Assembly (NCBI GenBank): GCA_037954665.1
Contig: JBBMOL010000248.1
Location: 744,001 to 808,000 of the forward strand
Length of the DNA: 64,000 nt
Reading direction: 5' to 3'
Source of the DNA: Laguncularia racemosa
Lineage: Eukaryota > Streptophyta > Magnoliopsida > Myrtales > Combretaceae
Part shown: in pieces, positions 32,564 to 43,944 of the stretch
Numbering within the stretch: the stretch's first letter is position 1
Layout of the letters: each line of letters begins with the position of its first letter
Notes under the pieces: generated by a model
The model's database searches: none
The model's input: only the letters and a program-made list of their open reading frames with translations
Told to the model about the DNA's origin: nothing
Position numbers and translations under genes: made by a program

Positions 32564-34075
32564 TTTCTTTTTTGTTTTTTTTTTCTTTGATGTATCTAAT
32601 GTAACTAATCTGGCTTATTGAACCAAACTTTACTATTTCTTTTCTTTTAATTGCTATGTTGATTTCTTGTTTGGTTTTCTTTTTTCCTTTTTGCATCTTT
32701 GTAGCTTTCTACAAGCTTTGAGCATCCAAGACCAAGAACATGTCATGCCAAAATTGTTTTGGAATGGACAAGTTGAAAAATTTTCCACTTCCTTTCTCAT
32801 TTTATGTTTGATTTGTTCTCATTTCTAGTTTTTCTTTTGGTCATACATTGAGGACAATGTATGGTTTTAAGTGTGAGAAGGGTGTTATTAAATTTGTAGC
32901 TATTTAAGAAACCAAATTCATTTATTTAACCCATAAATCATTAAATTAACTTATAATTTGGCCTATGATAACTCTTTAGATAGTATTGAATACTTGATCA
33001 ATAAGTGTTTTAATAATACCTTGCTAAAATTGAATAATAAAATCTTAGTAGAGTAAAGTTATGCATTATTTAACTTTGAATTTTAAGACTTAGAATTAGA
33101 ATAATGTTACTAGTTAAGAATTAGTCATGAATTTCTTTTAAACTTGCTTTGATGTGTGCTTTCTCCATCAAATGTTTTTAAAGCCCTATAATCCTTCGTA
33201 ATAGGTAGTCGATACTTGTTTTTTAGGAATTCTTTGAAAAATTAGTATAGTTTGAAGTGAAATAAATAAAGAAAATAAATTAATTGAATCAAAGTTTAGC
33301 TATGGGCCTCATTGACTCAAGTAATTAAGCTTGTGAAGTGCCTCCTTTATGTGGAATAACACTTGTTAACTTGAGTGATGAGTTTAGGATTATCAGCTGA
33401 AAGCTTGCCAAAAGAGTTAAGAGAAAAGTTCATATGAAGGCTAAACTCAATTGAATAAGCACTATTAAATAAGGGTAATAGATGGTTCGAAGGGGCATCT
33501 TAAAACCTAATAGCCTAAGATCATTTGGCTTAGGATTTACTAAGCGATGAAACTATTTTTAAATTGCAAAAAAAAAGAGACTTTTTAACAAAGAAATATA
33601 CTAGACGAATGATTAAGGGATAAGTGGATGTATTATCTATTTATCTTGGATGATGATAATTAGCAAGATTGAAGAGAGAGGTGTATACATCTTAGTTATG
33701 TTAGTAAAGTTTTTATGACTTTTTCTTAACTAATGAGATGATAATTCGAGTTTTGAGTCTTGAAAATCATTTGTTAAATGATATGAGTAAACTTTAATAG
33801 GCATTGATTAATTATTGAATTTGATATTTGGTATCTTTAAAGCATTGGAAAATTGATTAAGAGAAAAGTATAAGAGTTATCAGTAATTCCTTTTTTCTTA
33901 ATTTTGAAATTGTAAGTTAATTGAGAGTTTGTCTCCTAAGATATTACGAGGTTAAATAAAATTTATTTTGAATGGTTTCTCCAGCAGTAATAAGTTTGAT
34001 TAAGTATTTTTCGTTCTCTTATTTGATTTGATTAATTTGTTTAAGGATAAGCAAATGCTTAAGTGTAGGGAAGTT
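32564..34075 (+). other. Athila-a 3' UTR and polypurine tract
   Basis: Non-coding. CATTGAGGACAATGTATGG followed by TTTTAAGTGTGAGAAGG (about 32848-32882) is the sequence usual downstream of Athila coding regions. The tract AAGTGTAGGGAAG at 34061-34073 precedes the 3' LTR. Internal portions resemble the 3' UTR of Athila-b only in general layout. Confidence 0.65.
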
Positions 34076-34552
34076 TAATAAGTACTTAATTAGATATGTA
34101 TATAAAGTGAGAATTAAAGTGTTTGTTCCATAATTTTGATGTGTTTTTTTAAAAAATTGATTTTTAATTGAGTAATATTTTGATTTTAGGGCCTTGCTGA
34201 ATTATTGAATTAAAAAGGAAGAAAAGGAATCTAATTTTACTCAATTAGGAGTTAAATGGATGAAGTTATGATTTTTTTAAGACAGACATGGGCATCAAAT
34301 ATGACTATATTAGAATTGGAAGCGAGACACACTAGTGCTTATTACTCGTGTATCTCTCGAAAATAATTATTTTCTAAACTTAACTTAGACACGGTTTTTA
34401 GATACAACTGTGTCTGGACTATATCAACTGTAGATTCCAATTTTCATAATTTTTTGTTCAACAATTTCGATATGACCTAAAGTATGGCTATGTTGAATAG
34501 CATGCTAGTATAAAAATAGAGTTTTTAATGCCTGCTATATAAAGAAATGAAG
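34076..34552 (+). repeat. Athila-a 3' LTR, first part
   Basis: Begins TAATAAGTACTTAATTAG (TGATAAG expected, so the first dinucleotide has mutated). It aligns by eye with the 5' LTR of Athila-c at 53928 onward, and a TATATAAAG box lies at about 34537-34545. It is split by element X and resumes at 52616, for a reassembled length of about 1379 bp. Confidence 0.75.
34548..34552. repeat. Element X target-site duplication, left (TGAAG)
   Basis: TGAAG just before TGTAAAACCC; the same pentamer is at 52611-52615. Removing X and one copy restores a continuous Athila LTR. Confidence 0.72.
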
Positions 34553-35941
34553 TGTAAAACCCACTAAATTTTAATTGCGTATAATAGCGGAATAATTAAA
34601 AGATTATATTAAAAGCTTTAAAACACACTTCAAATAAAGTCATAATAAAAGAAATAATTGTACTAAAGGCAAATCATAAGAAATTTTTTGGTAAACGATG
34701 GAATAGATTAGAATTATAGATTTAGAATTGTTAAATAGGAATTTTGAGTTGAAATTCGCACTCGGAATAATTAAATTAGCTTAAGCATAAAAGTTTGTAA
34801 TAAAATATTAAATTAAATTTTATCAACAGAATTTCCTTAAAATCCTAATCTACTAAAGTATTAAATAATAATAATAATAATAATATAGTATATATATATG
34901 GGTGAGTCCTTGGAGGACCCATGGACGCCATAACCCCAGACAAAAAAAAAAAAAAAAGAGAAAAAGGAGGGACGAAAGGGACAGAACAGAAGTGGGGCAG
35001 CAGGACAACAAGAACGGGAAAAAGGAAACAAAAGGGAATCGAACAAAAAAAATCATAACTTGTACGTATGATCTCTGATCGATCCGAGACTATTCACATG
35101 TTTCTTGAGATGAGTGCAATTCAAGTAGTCTAACTTTTCGCGAAACGGAGTTCGTTTCTAAAAGTTATATACAAAAAATAAATAAATATAAAAATTAGTG
35201 TTTTACTTAAAATTAGTTGTGATAGTTAAGAAAACACTAGATAAAGTGATTTAGACTATGTATTTAGTGTATTAATGTATTTTTCCTTAATTTTCTAGGT
35301 GAAGAAGATTTTGATTCGGAGATACCCGAAGTACTCGAAGGCTATTTCAAGTAAACCCCAACAAAATGAGATCGATGTGAATAGAATTCTGTGACGTGTT
35401 GTATTGTGAGTATTATTGTTATATCATGTGTGATTACTATGAATATATGTTTATTCTTTATATTTTAAATGCGTCCAAGGGTTTCAAGTCTTGCCATGGT
35501 AACGTACACATAAGCATGTTGTGGAGGCTAGCCGATGTGGGACATAGATATAAACATGTATATATGTGAGTACTGGGCAATGAAGGAAAATGAATCCTGA
35601 TTGCGGCCGTGGAGTTGTATAGATAGCATATATATATATTGCAAGTGTGCTGTTTTGTTTATTGTGTGCGTGAGGAGTAGTTGACGCCAGCTGAAGGAGA
35701 AATAAATATATATGCAATAGGTGCTATCACCGTGAATGGAATTTATATATATATATATATTGCGTGGTGTGTTACTTGTGTCGAGGCCGAAATTCCATCT
35801 TGCCGGAAAAGGAAAAAAATATATATAAGTACCTGTGGCTTGGTGCTGCTGGTAGTCTGGATGTCTTTTTTATTTTTTTTTCTTGTCCATTTAGCGTGTG
35901 TGTGTGACGTTGGCGTAGCTCCCCCTCCCTTACTGTAAGTA

Positions 35942-35973
<32 letters not shown>

Positions 35974-36689
35974 CGCGGCTGGAGTGTTAGACGTTGTCGT
36001 TTTTTTTTTTTTTCTTTCCTCTTCCTTGTCCCCTATTATATCATTGACGTGTTGGCGTGATGTTTTGCTACTGTAAGTGTCTATATATATACATGTATCC
36101 TTGCGTGGTTGTTGGCCGAAATTAGAGGTCCCTCCATAGGCTACGGGTGAACGTGAGTGTGTACATAAGAGTATAATGGATTTAGTACGTTTGCTTTCTT
36201 CCGTTGCTAGTGAGGGTTAACAACTTTATATATGTATATGATCGTAAGTAGTATGATGGATGTGGAGTTGGAAGGCTAACTTGAGGATGTGGGCTTTAGA
36301 TGGAATGGAGTTGGGAGTTAGGATTATATGGGCGTTAGCTCTTGTGAGTTCATGTGTTGAGGAATGGGAAGAAGGGAGAAAATTCATGAATGAGACTATG
36401 AGACAAAGTGTGGGGTTATGTAAATGTAGAGTTTATTCCCTTAATGTGAGTAGGCGTGAATTTACAAGTGGTAGGAAAGAAAATCACTATGGCAGGTATG
36501 TTGCTACGGGTAGTAATAATTGATGTAAAGAATGTAGACAAGCTTAAACGTGCATCACAAATTGTGGGGGAAGGAATTCTAGGCTTCAATCACATGTACG
36601 TACATATGTGGTGTGCAAGTGAGATAGAAAGATAAGATGTTGCATGTGATGTATGTTATGGTTATATAGTAATAAGGTAGGAAGAGTAG
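34553..36689. mobile_element. Element X, left segment (solo-LTR-like)
   Basis: Element X starts TGTAAAACCCACTAAATTTT and, after removal of Ogre-a, ends ...GCACATAACA at 52610, giving about 3.37 kb with TG/CA ends and a 5-bp duplication. No coding domain is visible, so it is probably a solo LTR or a large LTR-derived element. TGTAA(A/G)ACCC starts are common among plant gypsy LTRs. The region contains ATA and TA microsatellites (34866-34900, 35733-35760, 35941-35970) and loosely repeated segments containing TACTGTAAGT (about 35900-36090). Strand is uncertain. Confidence 0.62.
36685..36689. repeat. Ogre-a target-site duplication, left (AGTAG)
   Basis: AGTAG precedes the LTR start TGTCAAG; the right copy at 51369-51373 is AGTGG, one mismatch. 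Confidence 0.72.
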
Positions 36690-38750
36690 TGTCAAGTCTA
36701 ATTTTTTTGATTCCCCATTCCTAATCTGATCTATACTAGACTCTATGCTCATTTAATGTAGATCCTTGACTTGAGTTAAGAATTTCGTTTTGTTTTGGAG
36801 TTGCCACCCAACTATAGTTGGGAAATATTGAATTAGGATTAATTGAGCGAGTCAATCCTAATTTGGATCACTGGTCAGCGTAATTTCCTCTTTTCTTTTT
36901 TTGTGAAAAGAGGAAAGGAAAAACCAGAGTTTTTGAGTTCGGAGGCTAACCTATTAAAACCCTAAGGTTACCACCCTAATCTCCTAAAATCTAAACCTTA
37001 TTCGAAATGTCTTTTATTTATTATTTTTTTTGTTGTCTTTTTATTTTATTCTTGAATAACCTATTATGAGAAAATGATTTTTATTCCTTTTTAGGGTTGC
37101 CCCAAATGGGTGCCTACGTACTTGCTATTCAGGATTAAACTTGCCGTAGATCGCTTTTCCTGAAAAACTTTAGTGTGTTTGTGAATTTTAATTATGAAAT
37201 TTCTTTTGATTTATGTTTCTACCATTTTAGTATTTTTCTAAAAAAATCTAAGCCTAAGCTTGATCATTTGATTTTTGAAAAATAATAATTATTTTAAGGA
37301 AAAATCAATTTTGGTTTATTCAAAAAAATGATTTTTCTAAGTGATAAAAATTTCATTTCTCTATTTTTTGATTCATTTTTACTATTATAAATTTTTATTG
37401 ATTTTTATCAAATTTTTATTAATTTTTATAATTTTTTTATCAATTTTTTTACAATTTTTATTGAAAAATTTTCTCCTAGATTTTTTTTATCTATCCTATT
37501 CTAAAATCTAAATTTTATTATTATTCTTTTCTAATATTTTTATTATTTTCTTTATAAATTTTCACATTATTATTATTTATTATTATAATTATTATTTTTA
37601 TTTTATTATTTATCCTAAATTAAATCCTAAAAAAATAATCTAAATTCCAACATTTTTTCTATTTTTGAATTATAAATAAAAAATAAGTAAATAAATAAAT
37701 TCGAAATAAATAAAATAGGTAAATAAATAAATAAATAAAAATAAGAAAATTTGACTTACTTGGATCCAAGTCGGTGCGCAGGTCGGGTCGATCGGGCACG
37801 GCGGCTGGGGGTGCTCATTGACGGCGTTCTAGCGGCTTTCTACGACGTTTAAAGGCGGCTTCCGCGCTTTTAAGGGATGGGGAACTCAACTGTGGCGGTG
37901 GTTTGCTTCAAGATCGCCTCTAGGTGGTGGTTTCGAGCTCGATCGGCGGTCGCGGGTTGAAGAACTTCGGCAAGGCTTCGATTCTCTCTTTTTTCTATCT
38001 TTTTCTCACTTTTGATCCATGCCTCTACCTCCCCCCTTCATCCTCTATTTATAGGCACTCGAAAACCCCTCCGGATAAGCTCAAATCCTTGATTTGAATA
38101 AATCCGAATTTTTCCGTTTTTTAGATTTGATTTTATCTAACAAATCTGATGTCGATTCGTTGTAATCTTGTCATTTATCTGGATAATTCGGTTTTAGATT
38201 GATTGAAATCTAAAAAGATTTGAAGAAATCCAGCATTTTTGGCCTCGTCGGACTTTTGCTAGATTTTTCTCCGGCTGGGCTCGAGGAAGAAGATGATCAC
38301 GTGCGAGGCATGTGTCTTCTCTCGGCCAATCGTATGCTGCCAGGTGGTAGCTCCAGGGGAAATGAAAGAAAAAATTTCCAAGCGCACGCGGGGGATTCGA
38401 ACTCGGGACCTCAGGCTCTCTCACACGTTCCAGGCGCACACATAAGCCAGCTGAGCTGGCCTAGATCTCGGTTTTTTTTATATTACGCAAATTGTATATA
38501 TGCGATGCAATTTTTTATTATTTTTGTATTTTTTTGAAATTTCAAAAAATTGTGAAAATTGTTTAATCCTTTTTATTTCCATTTTTGCAATTATTTTTCA
38601 AAATGGATGTATTTTTTCTATTTATTTTATTTTTTGAATATTTTTCCTATTTTTGCTAAATTGGAGAAAAAATAGAAAAAATTGGAGAAAATGGTAATTA
38701 TTTATTGTTGATTATTATTGATCATTAGGGGCAAAAATGAGGTGTTTACA
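36690..38750 (-). repeat. Ogre-a 3' LTR
   Basis: 2061 bp, plus-strand start TGTCAAGTC and end GGTGTTTACA. In element sense it contains an A/T-rich U3 start, a tRNA-like A/B-box module (38393-38458), TATAAATAG (38045-38053), a GC-rich leader, a mutated splice donor CAA|GTAAGT (junction 37759/37760) and an A-rich array (about 37290-37740). It pairs with 49255-51368. Confidence 0.9.
38393..38458 (-). promoter_or_regulatory. tRNA-like A-box/B-box module in Ogre-a 3' LTR
   Basis: Minus-strand CAGCTCAGCTGG (plus 38447-38458) matches the Pol III A box except for its first base. AGTTCGAATCC (plus 38393-38403) resembles a B box, with a 43-base gap between them as in tRNA genes. It lies in U3 about 340 bp upstream of the LTR TATA box. 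The other two Ogre LTRs carry the same module in the same place. Transcription by Pol III is not shown. Confidence 0.6.
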
Positions 38751-40387
38751 ATTGCCCCTCTTTGTAGTAAAGTTTGAAAAACTTAACTACAAAGACATGA
38801 AAGACGCCATTTTTGGCCTCTTGACTGAATGGATAACGCCTTGGTTTGGCTGGTTATTTGGATTTGGGTCTTTAGTAGGAAAATGCTCAATGAGCTAATA
38901 ATCTCACGAGTATTTTGTGACGGTTGGTATTGCTTAGGAAATGGTCTTAAACAACCTAACAATCTAGGGTAATGTATCATCCCAAAAAGTACTTTATGGG
39001 CTGACTAATTGGCGATAGGAAACATCTCAAGAATTGTTTAGGAGTGTATTATTGTAAGTAGAATAGCTGATGATAGGAAGTGTCTTATCGGACTAGCAAC
39101 CTTAAAGAGAAGATTGTCTTAGGAAGCATTCTTATGAGCTGGCTACCTGTCAATAGAAGCGTCTGACTAGACTAGCGACTGTTTGAAGAGAAATACTGCC
39201 GGAGAGTGCTCTTATGAGCTAACCAATCGGTTATCGACAATTTGAAAAAGTGCTACTATGAGCTGACTAATTGATAGATTCGAAAAGTGCTCCTATGGGC
39301 TAACTAATCGATAGATTTAAAAGTGCTCTTTTGAGCTAACTGATAGATTCGAAAAGTACTCATATGAGCTAACTAATCGATAACTTCAAAAAGTGCTCCT
39401 AGGAGCTAACTTTAAGCAAGGGTGTCTAGGAAAGTGCCCATTTGCGGGCTAACTAACCTATAGCGAGAGGACATGCCTCAAAAGGTGCCCCTATGGGCTG
39501 ACATTTTTGAAGGGATGTTTGGGAAAGTGCCCCATTGTGGGCTAACTAACCTGTGGTGAGAGGACATGCCTCAAAAGGTGCTCCTATGGGCTGACGTTTT
39601 TGAAGAGATGTTTGGGAAAGTGCCCCATTGTGGGTTAACTAACCTATGGTGGGAAGTGTCTTCTTAGACTCACGACCCTAGGGAAGAAATGTTTCGAAAG
39701 GTACCCATACGGGCTAACCTTAAGAAGAGATATTTAGGAAAGTGCCCCATTATAGGCTGATTAACCTATGGTAGGAATACATGTCTTGAAAGGTGCCCCA
39801 ATGTGTTGGCCCTACGAGAGGATATTTTAGGGAAGTGCCCCAATGTGGGCTGACATTTTCAAGGGGATGTTTAGACAAGTGCCCTATTGTGGGCCGACTA
39901 ATCTTATGCTTTTGAAAATGCTTCTACTGACTGAGTTAAATGATTTGATGTTTTCATGATATGTGGATGATAGTTATTTGTTTTAATATGCTTACCAACT
40001 TATCGCGGATAGCAACCAAACAACCGAACCTTCATGCTGGTTTGCTTCTCATTCGCTTACAGGGTTGAAGATCTTGATGCGCTTCCTTTCTTGTGCGCAT
40101 GGCTCTTTTGACGGTAGTGTTATCTTACTAATGCACCAGGTTCAATGCTCAAAAGTAGGTAGAATTATATCACAAAATTTATTGAGATTCATTTTCAATG
40201 TTCATTATTCATTGGTGAAGTGGTAGGTAATGTGTTTAGGAATGTTTGTTTTAATGAGAATTGGTTGGATTTATCGACTATTCAGAGACATTAACTTTGC
40301 TTGTAAAAAATGAAAACTGGACTCAATGAAATTTGTATTGAATATTGGCTTTCATAAACAATGGAAAAATTTCAATTCCCTTGCCTA
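38751..40387 (-). other. Ogre-a 3' UTR with polypurine tract
   Basis: In element sense this follows the end of integrase (about 40388) and ends in AAAGAGGGGCAAT (plus 38751-38763) next to the 3' LTR. It contains the tandem-repeat block at 39000-39930. No gene is supported. Confidence 0.8.
39000..39930. repeat. Degenerate tandem repeats in Ogre-a 3' UTR
   Basis: The core AAAGTGCYCCTATGRGCTRAC recurs throughout. At 39200-39420 units are about 38-45 bp (core plus TAATCGATAGATTCGA). At 39430-39900 units are about 93 bp, with AAAGTGCCC starting at 39431, 39525, 39617, 39739 and a variant near 39832. Ogre-b carries the same motifs in inverse orientation at 63925-64000. Tandem repeats in this position are a known feature of Tat-lineage elements and a source of satellite DNA. 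Confidence 0.87.
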
Positions 40388-41600
40388 AGGATAGTACATC
40401 TTAACAGCATCTACATTGATGGGGTCTCTCAATTCTGGACCATCCATTTAAGTCAATATCAGAGCACCTCCTGACAATATCTTCTTCACCACTTATGGAC
40501 CCTCATAGTTTGGGGTAAATTTCCCTCTGGAATCTTGGGCATTCGAGAGAACTTTCTTTAGCACCAAATCCCCTTCCTTGAAGCATCGAGGCCTCATTTT
40601 CTTGTTAAATGCTCGGGCCATCCTCTATTGGTAACACTGGCCGTGACATAATGCAGTGAGTCTTTTTTCATCAATCAGATTCAGTTGATCGAGCCTCTTC
40701 TTCACCCAGTCTGCTTCAATTAATTGAGTTTCTGACAGAATTCTGAATGATGGTATTTCGACCTCGACTGGCAAGACTGCCTTAGTACCATATACCAATG
40801 AATATGGGATAGCCCCAGTAGATGTTCTAATTGAGGTCCTATAAGCCATAAGAGTAAATGGCAACATCTCGTGCCAATCTTTGTAAGTAGTTGTCATTTT
40901 TTCGATGATTTTTTTGATATTCTTGTTGGCTGCCTCTACTGCCCCGTTCATTTGAGGTCGGTAGAGAGTTGAATTTCTATGGTTTATGTGGAATTGTTGA
41001 CATAAACCTGTCATCGATTTGTTGTTAAGATTGGTACCGTTGTTTGTAATTATTGACTCAGGAATTCCGTATCGAGCTATTATGTCCCTCTTTAAGAATT
41101 GGACTATTACCCCTTTGGTGACATTGGCATATGATGAAGCTTCTACCCACTTGGTAAAGTAATCAATGGCTACTAAGATGAACCTGTGGCCATTGGATGC
41201 TGTCGGAGTGATTGGGCCGATTATGTCGATCCCCCACATGGAGAAAGGCCATGGTGCTGACAACGAGTGCAGCTCGTTGGGCAGAGTATTTATCTTGTTT
41301 GCGTACACTTGACACAAATGACAGTGCTTGACATATTTTATGCAATCTGATTCCATGGTTAGCCAATAGTATCCCAACCTCATGATTTTTCAAGCCAAAA
41401 TGTAGCCGTTCATATGAGGTCCACATACCCCTTCATGTATTTCCTTCATCAGTTCACATGCTTCGTTTTTATCCACATATCTTAGCAAGGTGGTATCATA
41501 CGATCTTTTGTAAAGCACAGACCCACTTAATAAGAAATGACTTGCTAACCTTTTGAGTGTTCTTTGGTCATTTTTGCTAGCCATTTCAGGGTATCTGCTT
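40388..41600 (-). pseudogene. Ogre-a integrase (catalytic Asp lost, internal stops)
   Basis: The N-terminal zinc-binding H-H-C-C region includes VCGPHMNGYI and KHCHLCQ (about 41300-41450). The core has GIDIIGPITP with the first catalytic Asp, ITNNGTNLN where ITDNGTNLN is expected, and MNGAVEAANKNIKKI with the catalytic Glu. The second catalytic Asp is therefore Asn (AAC). The long open part is 41383-40625 (252 codons), ended by TAG at an apparent Gln position (CYQQ in Ogre-b). The C-terminal part, with FKEGDLVLKKV and INVDAVKMYYP, runs on to about 40388 with further stops. No chromodomain is seen, as expected for the Tat clade. Confidence 0.88.
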
Positions 41601-42170
41601 TCTTGGAGAAAAGTTTTGATGTCGTTATACCAGGGCTTATCATCTTATGCTTTTTCAATTGTTAAACAGTAGGCGGGCCGATTTTCGATGTCTATTTTCA
41701 ACGGTTGGACTTCGGCTCCCCTTGTTATCTGAATCATAGATGCTAGTGTGGCGAGTGCATCTGCAAACTGATTCTGAGTTCTTGGGACATATGTGAAAGT
41801 GATTGCCTCAAATTCTTCGATTAACTCTGTCAAATGCTGATGGTATGGTACTAGTTTGGGGTCTTTAGTCTTGTATTCCCCTCTTGTCTATAATATGATC
41901 AGTGACGAATCTTCGTACACTTCCAATTCGCGGATTTCCATGTGGCAAGCCATTTTAAGGCCGAGGATGCATGCCTCATATTCCGCGATATTATTGGTAT
42001 ATGGAAATGTGAGCCTTGTTGCGGAAGGGAATTGTGTTCCATCTGAGGATATCAACACTGCCCCGATCCTGCAACCGAATACATTGGCAGCTCCATCGAA
42101 GAACATCTTCCACTTGAGGTTTCGCTCTATTTCACAGTTTTCTACTGGTGCACCTTCCACTGTTAGTATA
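41601..42170 (-). pseudogene. Ogre-a second (archaeal-type) RNase H domain
   Basis: 42160-41888 reads WKMFFDGAANVFGCRIGAVL, then YTNNIAEYEACILGLKMA and LEVYEDSSLI, with the D...E...D acids of an RNase H fold. 41833-41645 continues with IPRTQNQFADALATLASMI, including the last conserved Asp. This is the additional RNase H that defines the Tat/Ogre group within Ty3-gypsy. A TAG separates the two open parts (at 41885-41887), and another stop follows at 41645-41647. Confidence 0.85.
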
Positions 42171-43600
42171 TTTTCGTCAGGGAATTGGGCTTATAGTTCT
42201 TGGGAATTTCCCTCAACTGGGTGTTCTGCCAATTGGTCGGCTAAAGATTGCCCTTTCATTGAGTTCTGATTTATGTATGTGATATCAAACTCTTATAAGA
42301 GCATTTGCCATTTGGAGATTCTCCCTAACAAAATGAGTTTCTCTGCCAAGTACTTCAAGGGATCATGTTTTGTCAACAGCTCAATATGATAGTAAAGGGT
42401 GTATTGCCTTAATCGGTGCATGACCCAAATCAGAGCACAGCAAGTCCTCTCTACTTCTGAATACTTCTGTTCCCCATCTGTAAATTTCTTGCTTAAATAA
42501 TATATGGAACGCTCTCTTCCCTCTTCATCTTTTTGCCCCACACGCTTCCCATAAACTCTGGGAGTATCGTGAAGTATAAGAATAAGGGCTTCCCTTGCTT
42601 TGGGACTATCAAGACTGGAGGCTTTATGAGATAGTCTTTGATTGTCCTGAATGCTTCTTCGCATTCATCGTCCCATTCTACTGCGGCATTCTTTTTCAAC
42701 AGACGGAATAGTGGCCGGCACTTACCTGTGAGCTGTGAGATAAAACAAGCTATGTAATTCAACCTTCCCAGCAAACCTCTTACTTCTTTGACAATGCGTG
42801 GAGAAGGTAGCTCTAGTATAGACTTTATTTTGTCAGGGTTGATTTTAATGCCTTCCCGACTTATGACAAACCCTAACAATTTGCCCGTTGTGACCCCGAA
42901 AGTGCACTTCTCTGGGTTTAACTTGAGCTGTAACTTTCTCAGTCGCTTAAACAACTTTCTCAGGATATCTATATGGCTTTCTTCTTCTTTAGACTTGGCT
43001 ATCATGTCGTCGACGTATACTTCGACTTCTCGATGCATCATATCATGAAGTATCGCGACCATGGCTCTCTGATACGTTGCCCCGGCGTTTTTCAAGCCGA
43101 AAGGCATGACTTTGTAACAGAAAGTCCCCCATGTTGTGATGAAAGTCATCTTGGTTTTATCTTTTTCAGCCATTTTTATTTGATTATATCATGAGAAACC
43201 GTCCATAAATGAGAAAAGATGGTTTCCTGCAGTGTTGTCCACTAGAACATCAATGTGAGGTAGGGGGAAGTTATCTTTTGGTGTTGCTTGGTTTAAGTCT
43301 CGGAAGTCTACGTATACGCGTACTTTTCCATTTTTTTTCAAAATGGGGACTATATTAGCCACCTATTCTGGGTAGTCCGATACTTCAATGAACCCTACTT
43401 CTAGCAGTTTCTTGACTTCCTCTTTAATCTTTAGTAAGATGTCAGGCCTAAATCTTCTCAATTTCTGTTTTTTAAGTTTGACATCTTCTCTTGTGGGAAG
43501 CCTATGAACCACTATTGATTGGTCTAGTCCTAGCATGTCACCATATGACCAGGCGAACACATCTGCATAATAGTTAACAGCTTGGTCATCCCACGTTTTT
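42171..43600 (-). pseudogene. Ogre-a reverse transcriptase and first RNase H (stops and a frameshift)
   Basis: 43560-43363 reads FAWSYGDMLGLDQSIVVHRL and then EVKKLLEVGFIEVSDYPE followed by TAG where Trp is normal. The RT proper shows YVDFRDLNQATPKDNFPLPH, a TGA inside GFSGYNQ, MPFGLKNAGATYQRAM, the catalytic YVDDMIAKS (about 43000-43020) and KLLGFVISREGIKI. A frameshift near 42545 leads into the RNase H part (RSIYYLSKKFTDGEQKYSEV, then LKYLAEK). The enzyme would copy genomic RNA inside virus-like particles. Catalytic residues persist but the frame is broken at least three times. Confidence 0.9.
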
Positions 43601-43944
43601 TCTCGGCACTCAAACTGGTCCCGATCTTGAGGTTTTTAGGTTTCTCAATGCTTCCTAGATTTACTGTCTCCACCGGCTCATCAATTGAAATTCCGCTCTA
43701 TTCATGTTTTTGTCAATTTTCTTGTATTATTTCGTGGTCAAGGATATCGCCTCTAACAACTGACCCAACAGCGTTGGGTATGATATCAGCGTTTTTATTT
43801 TCTACCTGCGCGAAATGTCCCTGATGTTCGATGGTAGGAGATTTGGGTGAAGTAAAATGAAAGCAGACATATATAAGTAAGACAAGCTGTAATTTATTGA
43901 ATTATGTAAAGAAGTCTCAATAAAAATCATTTAACAATTGTTCC

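Larger units (their letters stand above)
31951..34552 (+). mobile_element. Athila-a, middle segment: env-like ORF end, 3' UTR, start of 3' LTR
   Basis: Athila-a resumes after the hAT duplication and runs to the insertion point of element X, which is marked by TGAAG at 34548-34552. It holds the acidic end of the env-like ORF, about 1.5 kb of non-coding sequence, the polypurine tract and the first 477 bp of the 3' LTR. Confidence 0.78.

Noticed and set aside
35481..36523. Several short ORFs in element X
   Set aside because: They are short, microsatellite-rich, lack domain similarity and occur in an LTR-like region.
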